This document shows, piece by piece, positions 1 to 5,719 of a stretch of DNA of 5,719 nucleotides (its first letter is position 1; each line of letters starts with the position of its first letter). The DNA comes from Rugosibacter sp. (GTDB lineage Bacteria > Pseudomonadota > Gammaproteobacteria > Burkholderiales > Rhodocyclaceae), in contig JAUSQB010000079.1 in NCBI GenBank assembly GCA_030652715.1, forward strand, positions 1-5,719, in the 5' to 3' direction. Under the pieces are notes generated by a model. The model saw nothing but the letters and a program-made list of their open reading frames with translations. It was not told the origin of the DNA and ran no database searches. Made by a program: the position numbers and the translations under genes.

Positions 1-927
1 GTGCGCTACGGCACCATGCGTGAGAACGTGCTGGGGATGACCGTGGTGCTGGCTGACGGACGCATACTCAAAACAGGTGGCCGCGCACGCAAATCTTCCG
101 CAGGCTACGACTTGACCCGTCTGATGGTTGGCTCTGAAGGCACTTTGGGCATTATCACCGAGCTCACTGTACGTTTGCATCCCTTGCCAGAAGCTATTAC
201 CAGTGCGGTGTGCACCTTCCCCAGCATTGCGGCTGCCGTCAATACGGTGATTCAGACGATACAAACAGGCGTGCCCGTCGCCCGCATGGAATTGCTCGAT
301 TCGTTAGCCATTTCAGCGCTCAACCGCTATAGCAAAACAAGCCTGCGAGAAGAACCCACGCTGTTTTTCGAGTTTCATGGCTCCCCCGCTAGCGTGCAGG
401 AACAGACAACGCTGGTGGCAGACATTGCCAAAACGCACGGTGGCAATGATTTTGATTGGGCCACCCGCCCTGAAGACCGCAGCCGTCTGTGGCAGGCCCG
501 ACACGACGCGCTCTGGGCAGCACTGGGCTTGAAACCCGGGGCGAGGGCTTTATCCACCGATGTTTGCGTGCCTATCTCTCGGCTGGCCGAATGCATTGCC
601 GAGACAATTGAGGACATTGCAACGACCAATCTTCCCAGCCCCATTGCCGGCCATGTTGGCGACGGAAACTTTCACGTTGTATTGCTCATCGACCCGAATA
701 ATCCGGATGAAATCACCCGCGCGCACGACTTCGCCGCCCGCCTGGCGCATCGCGCGATCCGCATGGATGGCACATCGACCGGCGAACACGGCATTGGGCT
801 GGGCAAGCGCGACTATCTCATCCCCGAGCACGGCGTGGTGGCGATTGATGTCATGCGCGCAATCAAACAGGCGTTAGACCCGAACGACATTCTCAATCCA
901 GGGAAGATTCTGCCATCCGCGCAATGA
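1..927 (+). CDS. FAD-linked oxidase, D-lactate dehydrogenase (cytochrome)/GlcD family, C-terminal part
   Basis: This is the C-terminal 308 residues of an FAD-dependent 2-hydroxyacid dehydrogenase; the reading frame is open at the left edge, so the GTG at position 1 is an internal Val codon. By family knowledge these enzymes oxidise D-lactate, glycolate or related 2-hydroxyacids to 2-oxoacids and pass electrons to cytochrome c, quinone or a partner subunit. Visible landmarks are the end of the FAD-binding domain (SAGYDLTRL at about 33-41, GSEGTLG at 44-50), the conserved STDVCVP at 185-191, the metal-site motif GHVGDGNFH at 217-225 (His218, His225), GEHGIG at 261-266 (Glu262, His263) and the terminal LDPNDILNPGKIL. 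The C-terminal half resembles mitochondrial-type LDHD more than a three-subunit GlcD, but the substrate cannot be fixed from this fragment. Family members are roughly 460-500 residues, so about 160 residues with the first FAD-binding motifs lie outside the window. No intrinsic terminator is evident after the stop codon. Confidence 0.92.
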   Translation: MRYGTMRENVLGMTVVLADGRILKTGGRARKSSAGYDLTRLMVGSEGTLGIITELTVRLHPLPEAITSAVCTFPSIAAAVNTVIQTIQTGVPVARMELLDSLAISALNRYSKTSLREEPTLFFEFHGSPASVQEQTTLVADIAKTHGGNDFDWATRPEDRSRLWQARHDALWAALGLKPGARALSTDVCVPISRLAECIAETIEDIATTNLPSPIAGHVGDGNFHVVLLIDPNNPDEITRAHDFAARLAHRAIRMDGTSTGEHGIGLGKRDYLIPEHGVVAIDVMRAIKQALDPNDILNPGKILPSAQ

Positions 928-1015
928 ATTTGCTTCGCGCCGTATCATCAGCGCCGACTTTTCATGCCCTATCCTCCACCGCCTGCACGCTACGGTAAGA
1001 TGGCACATCACACCC

Positions 1016-1021
1016 AAGGAG
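1016..1021 (+). promoter_or_regulatory. Shine-Dalgarno site of phaM
   Basis: AAGGAG lies 7 nt upstream of the ATG at 1029. It is a near-consensus ribosome binding site and fixes the phaM start. The roughly 100-bp gap that precedes it (928-1028) shows no other gene and no convincing -35/-10 pair. Confidence 0.85.
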
Positions 1022-1028
1022 AAATCTT

Positions 1029-1484
1029 ATGAGCGGGCAATCTGGTAATCCAACTGATCCGATGGAATTTTTAAAGTCACTCTGGGGCAGCACGGGCATG
1101 CCGCTGCCAGGACTGGTGACGCCAACGCTGGATACGGATGAACTGGAAAAACGCATCACCGACCTCAAAGCGGTTGAGGGCTGGCTGAAAACCAATCTCG
1201 GCATGTTGCAGATGACCATTCAAGGGCTTGAAGTTCAGCGCGCCACGCTAACGGCGCTGCAAGCGATCCGCCAGTCTGCCGGGTCAGCGGAGCTTAGTGA
1301 AAAACTCGGTGAAAATCCATTTGCCAATCCGAATCTATCAGCCCTTTGGCCATGGAATCTGATGCCGTCGGCTGTTGCTTCGTCCGCCTCCGCCAGCTCA
1401 GCGCCCGCAACTGGTACAGCGCACGCATCTGCCCAACCCGCTGCCAAACCCGCGACAAAGCCCAGGCAGCACAAGCGCAGCTAA
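1029..1484 (+). CDS. phaM: PhaM-family polyhydroxyalkanoate granule regulatory protein
   Basis: This 151-residue protein matches the PhaM family of Betaproteobacteria. In Cupriavidus necator, PhaM binds and activates PHB synthase PhaC1 and, through a basic C-terminal tail, attaches PHB granules to the nucleoid so that they are shared at cell division. The family signature is seen at residues 11-80: PMEFLKSLWG, then a Pro/Gly-rich stretch ending in GLVTPTLDTDELEKRI, then an amphipathic helical segment with DLKAVEGWLKTNLGML and the IQGLEVQRATL motif at about 64-74. Residues 114-139 are low-complexity Ala/Ser, and the end (140-150) is basic, with Lys140, Lys144, Arg146, Lys149 and Arg150. There is no signal peptide or membrane segment. 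The protein is much shorter than C. necator PhaM (about 260 residues as I recall), and its basic tail is reduced to one short cluster. The start is set by the AAGGAG site. The gene ends 13 bp from the stop of the opposing CoA-transferase family gene. Confidence 0.86.
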   Translation: MSGQSGNPTDPMEFLKSLWGSTGMPLPGLVTPTLDTDELEKRITDLKAVEGWLKTNLGMLQMTIQGLEVQRATLTALQAIRQSAGSAELSEKLGENPFANPNLSALWPWNLMPSAVASSASASSAPATGTAHASAQPAAKPATKPRQHKRS

Positions 1485-1497
1485 AAGTCAGGCCACG

Positions 1498-2703
1498 CTA
1501 AATCACCCCGTCACGGCGCAGGGTTTCAATGTCATCGGCAGAATAGCCTACCGCTTGCAGCACAGCCGCGCTATCTGCCCCTGCTGCGACTGCGGGACGC
1601 ATGTCAGTTGGCGGCCAGTGCGACAACTTAAAGGGCGGGGCGTTTTGTCTTAACCCGCCCTCATCCACAACGATTTGCCGGGCAACAAACTGCGGATGCT
1701 TCACCGCTTCATCTGGCCGCAATACCGGCGTGACACAGCAATCCAGCGGAACCAGCGTTTTTTCCCAGTACGCAAGCGGTTGTGCCTTGATCACTGCCGC
1801 CAGCGCTTCACGGGCATGCTTCATTTCTGCTGCATTGGTCATATCCAACTTTGCCAGTGCAGGTAAGCCCACTGCGACGCACAGCGTTTGCCAGAACTTG
1901 GACTCAATCGCACCGACCGCGAGATAACGATCATCCGCCGTTGCATATACTCCATACCCGGGTGATGCGCCTGTCATTTCGCCTTCACCGCGAGGCGCTA
2001 ATCCTTCAGCAGTTTGCGTCGCCAGTAAAGGAAATACCGAATGCGCCAATATCGCATCCGCCATGGCCACATCCACGTGGCATCCTTGACCCGTGGCTTT
2101 AGCACCGATCACCGCAGTCAGCACGCCGACCAAAGCAGTGAGGCTCCCCCCGAGCAAATCGCCAATCTGAAAATCAGGGATGGCAGGAGCGCTCCCCGGT
2201 GTGCCATTTTGTTCAAGCAAACCCGTCATCGCGATGTAATTGAGATCATGCCCGGCATAGTGCGCCCACGGCCCGGTTTGCCCGTATCCCGTAATTGAGC
2301 AATACACAATCTGCGGATTAATCGCGCGCACGGCTGCATAACCGACACCCAGGCGATCAACCACACCGGGGCGAAAGCTTTCAAAAATAACATCGGCTTC
2401 TGCAGCCAAGCGCAAAAAGGCCTGCACACCTGCGGGCTGCTTGAGATCGAGGCGCAGACTTTGCTTGTTGCGATTCAACATGCGAAAAAAAGGGCTGTCT
2501 TGTCCTTCTGCGTTCGCTTGGCTCGCCCCGGGGCCAAAAGTGCGCGCATAGTCGCCCAGCCCCGTGTCTTCAATCTTGATAACCTCTGCGCCCTGATTTG
2601 CCAGATGCAATGTCGCCATCGGACCCGGTAGCAACCGAGTCAGGTCAAGCACACGCAGGCCAGCCAGCGGGCCGCGCGCCGTCTCGTCAGAGCCGACTTT
2701 CAT
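1498..2703 (-). CDS. CaiB/BaiF CoA-transferase family protein, alpha-methylacyl-CoA racemase-like
   Basis: This 401-residue protein belongs to the class III CoA-transferase family (CaiB/BaiF), which includes formyl-CoA transferase, carnitine CoA-transferase and alpha-methylacyl-CoA racemase (AMACR). The N-terminal family signature LAGLRVLDLTRLLPGP is at 13-28, followed by GAEVIKIE at 38-45, FRPGVVDRLGVGY at about 110-122 and SITGYGQTGP at 136-145. The racemase-type residues are present: GHDLNY with His152 and Asp153, Asp182 in IGDLLGG, and Glu267 in VGAIESKFW. Their spacing (30 and 115 residues from the His) equals that of His126, Asp156 and Glu241 in the Mycobacterium tuberculosis racemase MCR. 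Epimerisation of 2-methyl-branched acyl-CoAs is therefore favoured over CoA transfer, by inference. The open frame reaches back to 2808, but that extension overlaps the end of the dehydrogenase gene and lacks family similarity; the ATG at 2703, 4 nt after the upstream TGA, gives the usual family N-terminus. No good Shine-Dalgarno precedes it, so translation is probably coupled. It is the last gene of the icmF operon. Confidence 0.9.
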   Translation of the reverse strand: MKVGSDETARGPLAGLRVLDLTRLLPGPMATLHLANQGAEVIKIEDTGLGDYARTFGPGASQANAEGQDSPFFRMLNRNKQSLRLDLKQPAGVQAFLRLAAEADVIFESFRPGVVDRLGVGYAAVRAINPQIVYCSITGYGQTGPWAHYAGHDLNYIAMTGLLEQNGTPGSAPAIPDFQIGDLLGGSLTALVGVLTAVIGAKATGQGCHVDVAMADAILAHSVFPLLATQTAEGLAPRGEGEMTGASPGYGVYATADDRYLAVGAIESKFWQTLCVAVGLPALAKLDMTNAAEMKHAREALAAVIKAQPLAYWEKTLVPLDCCVTPVLRPDEAVKHPQFVARQIVVDEGGLRQNAPPFKLSHWPPTDMRPAVAAGADSAAVLQAVGYSADDIETLRRDGVI

Positions 2704-2707
2704 CGCA

Positions 2708-3559
2708 TCAGCGATAGGTGTAGAACCCACGCCCGCTCTTGCGGCCCAAATAGCCCGCACCGACCATTTCCTTGAGCAAAGGCGCCGGACGATATTTCGA
2801 ATCGTCAAACCCTTCGTAGAAAACCTGCATCACGGCAAGCAGCGTATCCAGCCCGACCATGTCCGCCAAGGCCAAAGGGCCAATCGGATGGTTACAGCCG
2901 AGCTTCATGCCTTCATCAATCGCTTCAGCTGATGCCAAGCCTTCCGAGAAGACAAAAATGGCTTCATTGATCATGGGACAAAGAATACGATTGACGACGA
3001 AACCGGGATTATTTTTAACCGTGATGGGATACTTGCCCAGCGCCTGCGCCAGAGCCTCGACACTCGCATGGGTTTCATCCGAGGTTTGCAAGCCGCGAAT
3101 GATTTCCACCAAAGTCATCACCGGCACCGGGTTGAAGAAATGCAAACCGACAAATCTATCCGGGCGCGCCGTTGCTGCGGCCATATGGGTAATCGAGATA
3201 GAGGAGGTATTGCTGGCAATGATCGCATTGGGGCCGATCACACGCTCCACCTCCTTGATGATCTTGAGCTTCAAGCCCTCGTTCTCTGTCGCCGCTTCAA
3301 TCACGATATCGACGCCGCTCATATCAGCCATATCACTGGTTGTCTTGATGCGGGCCAGTGCAGCCGCTTTTTGCTCTTCGCTGATTTTTTCTTTCTTGAT
3401 CAGGCGATCCAGGCTGTTCGTAATGGTTGCCAAGCCTTTTTGTATCGCTGCCTCGTTGATATCCAGCATCACCGTGGCAAAGCCTGACATCGCGCAAGTC
3501 TGCGCGATGCCATTGCCCATGGTTCCGGCACCGATAATGCCCACTTTTTTGATCGTCAT
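2708..3559 (-). CDS. hbd: 3-hydroxybutyryl-CoA dehydrogenase (PaaH1/Hbd type)
   Basis: This complete 283-residue protein is a monofunctional NAD(P)-dependent 3-hydroxyacyl-CoA dehydrogenase. It interconverts (S)-3-hydroxybutyryl-CoA and acetoacetyl-CoA, and probably related short-chain substrates, in the cytoplasm. The N-terminal Rossmann fold shows GIIGAGTMG at 7-15 (Gly10, Gly12, Gly15) and Asp33 at the end of the second strand, an acidic residue expected with NAD preference. The catalytic set is intact: Ser119 in SNTSS, His140 in GLHFFNPVP, Glu152 and Asn190 in GFVVNR. Its spacings (21, 12 and 50 residues) agree with Ser137, His158, Glu170 and Asn208 of the human enzyme. The C-terminal dimerisation domain includes EGMKLGCNHPIGPLALADM and ends in GYLGRKSGRGFYTYR. 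Length and sequence are close to Cupriavidus PaaH1 as I remember it. It starts 42 bp after icmF and ends 4 bp before the racemase-like gene, which supports an operon. Confidence 0.94.
   Translation of the reverse strand: MTIKKVGIIGAGTMGNGIAQTCAMSGFATVMLDINEAAIQKGLATITNSLDRLIKKEKISEEQKAAALARIKTTSDMADMSGVDIVIEAATENEGLKLKIIKEVERVIGPNAIIASNTSSISITHMAAATARPDRFVGLHFFNPVPVMTLVEIIRGLQTSDETHASVEALAQALGKYPITVKNNPGFVVNRILCPMINEAIFVFSEGLASAEAIDEGMKLGCNHPIGPLALADMVGLDTLLAVMQVFYEGFDDSKYRPAPLLKEMVGAGYLGRKSGRGFYTYR
3488..3509 (-). repeat. Perfect inverted repeat inside the start of hbd
   Basis: CATCGCGCA at 3488-3496 and TGCGCGATG at 3501-3509 are perfect reverse complements separated by the 4 nt AGTC, giving a GC-rich 9-bp stem with a tetraloop in DNA or mRNA. 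It covers codons 17-24 of the dehydrogenase, about 50-72 nt after the start codon. The next base pair outward (3487/3510) does not match. Function is unknown, and it may be a by-product of codon choice in the conserved helix after the NAD-binding loop. Confidence 0.75.
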
Positions 3560-3568
3560 TTCTTGTTA

Positions 3569-3574
3569 CCTTTT
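3569..3574 (-). promoter_or_regulatory. Probable Shine-Dalgarno site of hbd
   Basis: Read on the minus strand, AAAAGG lies 9 nt upstream of the ATG at 3559 in the 42-bp icmF-hbd gap. It is a moderate ribosome binding site. The gap shows no terminator hairpin, which is consistent with co-transcription with icmF. Confidence 0.6.
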
Positions 3575-3601
3575 CGTAAATTAAACTTGTTGGCAGGTGG
3601 C

Positions 3602-5719
3602 TTACATATTGCGTCGATATTGACCACCAACCTCATACAGCGCATTTGAAATTTGTCCGAGCGAACAATGGCGAACTGCCCCCATGATCGTCTCGAACAC
3701 GTTGTCATCCTTGATCACCGCCTCACGCAACCGCGCAATCCACGCGTGGGACGACTCTGCATGCAGCGCATGAAACGCGGCCAAGCGCTGCAACTGCGAC
3801 TGCTTTTCATCTTCAGTGGACCGCGCCAGCTCGATCTCACCTTGCGCACCATCCGCATGGGGATTAAGAAACGTGTTAACGCCAATAATCGGGTAAGAAC
3901 CATCATGCTTGCGATGCTCATAGACCATCGACTCTTCTTGAATCTTGCCGCGCTGATAGCCCGTTTCCATAGCACCTAGCACACCGCCGCGTGAAGCAAT
4001 GGCTTCAAACTCTTTTAGCACCGCCTCTTCTACCAGATCAGTCAATTCGTCGATGATAAAAGCGCCCTGATTCGGGTTCTCGTTTTTCGCCAGCCCCCAT
4101 TCGCGGTTGATGATCAGCTGTATCGCCATCGCCCGGCGCACCGAGGCTTCGGTAGGTGTTGTTATGGCTTCGTCGTAAGCATTGGTATGCAGGCTGTTGC
4201 AATTGTCATAAATGGCAATCAGTGCCTGCAGCGTGGTGCGAATATCGTTGAAATCCATTTCCTGCGCATGTAGCGAGCGGCCGGAAGTCTGGATGTGATA
4301 CTTCATCTTCTGGCTACGCTCATTCGCGCCATACCGATTTTTCATTGCCACCGCCCAGATACGACGAGCGACACGGCCGATGACGGCATACTCCGGATCC
4401 ATGCCATTGCTGAAAAAGAAACTCAAATTCGGTGCAAACTCGTCAATGGACATGCCGCGCGCCAGATACGCCTCGACAAAGGTAAATCCGTTGGCCAAGG
4501 TAAATGCCAACTGGGTAATCGGATTCGCCCCCGCCTCGGCAATGTGATAGCCGGAAATGGATACCGAATAAAAATTGCGCACTTGGTGTTCGACAAAATA
4601 CGCCTGAATATCGCCCATCATCTTGAGCGCAAATTCTGTCGAAAAAATGCAGGTATTCTGCCCCTGATCTTCTTTCAAGATATCGGCCTGCACTGTGCCG
4701 CGCACATTAGCCAGGGCAAACTCGCGCAATGCCTGTGCTTCATCCGCGTCAGGCTCCCGGCCATGGCTCTCGCGGAATTTATCTGCCTGCTGGTCTATCG
4801 CCGCATTCAAAAACATCGCCAGTATCATCGGCGCCGGGCCGTTAATCGTCATCGACACCGAGGTTGCCGGATCGCACAGATCAAATCCTGAATACAGCAC
4901 TTTCAAATCATCCAGCGTCGCAATAGAAACGCCGGAATTACCGACTTTGCCGTAAATGTCCGGGCGCAAATCCGGGTCGCAGCCATACAGCGTGACCGAA
5001 TCAAACGCCGTGGACAAGCGTTTGGCAGGCATGCCGTCTGATAGCCGGTGAAAGCGGCGGTTCGTGCGAAACGCATCGCCTTCGCCTGCGAACATGCGTG
5101 TCGGGTCTTCGTTTTCCCGCTTGAAGGCAAACACGCCGGCGGTATACGGAAATTCACCGGGCACATTTTCACGCAGCAAAAACTTGAGCAACTCGCCTTC
5201 ATCCTCAAACCTTGGCAGCGCCACTTTGCGAATTCGCGTGCCAGAGAGTGACTCGCTCACCAGGGGCGTGCGTTTTTCTGTGCCGCGAATTTTCACCACG
5301 AATTCGTCACCCGCATAAGCCGCTTGGGTTTGCGGCCAAGCAGCCAGTACTGCGCGGGATTCTTGCGTGAGCTGGCTGTCTTTCGATGCAATCAACGCAT
5401 CAAAATCTGTCGCATTTTTCTGGTGCTGCACAAAAATCTTTTTCGCCGTGGTTAATGCCTGCCGCTCGCGGGCAACCTGCGCTTGCGCTTTCACATGCTG
5501 GTGATAGCCGCGCACGCACTCCGCAATTTCTGCCAGGTAGCGCACGCGCTCCGGCGGCACAATCGCCCGGCTGACAGAAGAGTTTTTCACCGCCACTGCG
5601 GGCAACACGCTGGAGCCAAGCGCCAAGCCATGCTTCATCAGACGCGGAATCAGCGCCTGATAGAGAGCGGTAACGCCATCATCATTGAATCGGGCCGCCA
5701 TGGTGCCGAACACCGGCAT
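3602..5719 (-). CDS. icmF: Fused isobutyryl-CoA mutase IcmF, C-terminal 705 residues (partial)
   Basis: IcmF is a coenzyme B12-dependent enzyme that interconverts isobutyryl-CoA and n-butyryl-CoA and carries its own MeaI-type GTPase chaperone. The normal order is an N-terminal B12-binding domain, a G domain, a linker and a C-terminal substrate-binding TIM barrel. The window holds the last part of the G domain ([12 protein letters not shown], to about residue 30), the linker (about 30-160) and the whole mutase domain, with [10 protein letters not shown] (237-246), GKVGNSGVS (257-265), SMTINGPAP (289-297), [10 protein letters not shown] (341-350), [12 protein letters not shown] with His392 (387-398) and [12 protein letters not shown] (507-518). 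Phe210 and Gln354 mark isobutyryl-CoA specificity and are 144 residues apart, as are Phe598 and Gln742 of Cupriavidus metallidurans IcmF. This offset suggests a full length near 1093 residues, with about 388 missing. The Met codon at 5719 is internal, not a start; the frame runs off the right edge. It is the first visible gene of the minus-strand operon. Confidence 0.95.
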   Translation of the reverse strand: MPVFGTMAARFNDDGVTALYQALIPRLMKHGLALGSSVLPAVAVKNSSVSRAIVPPERVRYLAEIAECVRGYHQHVKAQAQVARERQALTTAKKIFVQHQKNATDFDALIASKDSQLTQESRAVLAAWPQTQAAYAGDEFVVKIRGTEKRTPLVSESLSGTRIRKVALPRFEDEGELLKFLLRENVPGEFPYTAGVFAFKRENEDPTRMFAGEGDAFRTNRRFHRLSDGMPAKRLSTAFDSVTLYGCDPDLRPDIYGKVGNSGVSIATLDDLKVLYSGFDLCDPATSVSMTINGPAPMILAMFLNAAIDQQADKFRESHGREPDADEAQALREFALANVRGTVQADILKEDQGQNTCIFSTEFALKMMGDIQAYFVEHQVRNFYSVSISGYHIAEAGANPITQLAFTLANGFTFVEAYLARGMSIDEFAPNLSFFFSNGMDPEYAVIGRVARRIWAVAMKNRYGANERSQKMKYHIQTSGRSLHAQEMDFNDIRTTLQALIAIYDNCNSLHTNAYDEAITTPTEASVRRAMAIQLIINREWGLAKNENPNQGAFIIDELTDLVEEAVLKEFEAIASRGGVLGAMETGYQRGKIQEESMVYEHRKHDGSYPIIGVNTFLNPHADGAQGEIELARSTEDEKQSQLQRLAAFHALHAESSHAWIARLREAVIKDDNVFETIMGAVRHCSLGQISNALYEVGGQYRRNM

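Noticed and set aside
1..3. GTG as the start codon of the FAD-linked oxidase
   Set aside because: The residues that follow are the middle of the FAD-binding domain, and about 160 family residues are missing; the gene is cut by the window edge.
991..1001. TACGGT/TAAGAT as a -10 element for phaM
   Set aside because: No acceptable -35 hexamer lies 16-18 bp upstream of either candidate, so a promoter cannot be supported from sequence alone.
1441..1469. CTGCC...GGCAG pairing near the end of phaM as a terminator
   Set aside because: The stem is only 5 bp with a 19-nt loop, has no T run, and lies within coding sequence.
2859..3584. A 241-codon open frame on the plus strand opposite hbd
   Set aside because: It is antisense to a complete, well-conserved dehydrogenase with all catalytic residues. 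Its translation is low-complexity Ser/Ala/Ile-rich with no recognisable family, as expected for a shadow frame.
4295..4891. A 198-codon open frame on the plus strand opposite icmF
   Set aside because: It lies wholly within the conserved mutase domain on the other strand; the translation, rich in His, Arg and Ile, matches no known family, and there is no supporting ribosome binding site or context.
5717..5719. ATG at the right edge as the start of the mutase gene
   Set aside because: The encoded sequence begins at the end of the G domain of IcmF, so this Met is internal and the B12-binding and GTPase domains lie beyond the window.
1..5719. Defence system, mobile element, CRISPR or RNA gene
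   Set aside because: All recognisable genes are core carbon metabolism or PHB-related. I saw no direct repeats, transposase, integrase, tRNA or rRNA sequence on either strand.

Overview
The window looks like ordinary chromosomal sequence from a betaproteobacterium, most likely of the order Burkholderiales. The taxonomic signal comes from a PhaM-type polyhydroxyalkanoate (PHA) granule regulator, which is characteristic of PHB-storing Betaproteobacteria, and from an IcmF-type fused isobutyryl-CoA mutase and a 3-hydroxyacyl-CoA dehydrogenase that both resemble Cupriavidus/Burkholderia proteins as I remember them. No RNA gene, insertion sequence, CRISPR array, phage gene or defence gene was found. 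The coding density is very high.

Layout. Positions 1-927 (+) hold the C-terminal two thirds of an FAD-linked 2-hydroxyacid dehydrogenase (D-lactate dehydrogenase/GlcD family), cut by the left edge. After a gap of about 100 bp, 1029-1484 (+) encodes a short PhaM-family protein with its own ribosome binding site. The rest lies on the minus strand and converges on phaM with a gap of only 13 bp. In transcription order it reads: icmF (5719-3602, N-terminus beyond the right edge), 42 bp, 3-hydroxybutyryl-CoA dehydrogenase (3559-2708), 4 bp, and a CaiB/BaiF class III CoA-transferase family protein (2703-1498) whose active-site residues look like those of alpha-methylacyl-CoA racemase.

How the genes may work together. 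The three minus-strand genes look like one operon for branched- and short-chain acyl-CoA metabolism. IcmF interconverts isobutyryl-CoA and n-butyryl-CoA with coenzyme B12. The dehydrogenase handles (S)-3-hydroxybutyryl-CoA/acetoacetyl-CoA, two beta-oxidation steps below butyryl-CoA. The racemase-like protein could epimerise 2-methyl-branched acyl-CoAs. Carbon from valine or other branched acids could thus reach acetoacetyl-CoA, which is also the precursor level of PHB; the neighbouring phaM concerns PHB granules, but it is on the other strand and the link is only suggestive.

The most informative details are sequence-level: mutase residues that indicate isobutyryl-CoA rather than methylmalonyl-CoA specificity, a His/Asp/Glu set in the CaiB-family protein that fits racemase spacing exactly, and a perfect 9-bp inverted repeat early in the dehydrogenase coding sequence. 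I see no evidence for a previously undescribed system here.
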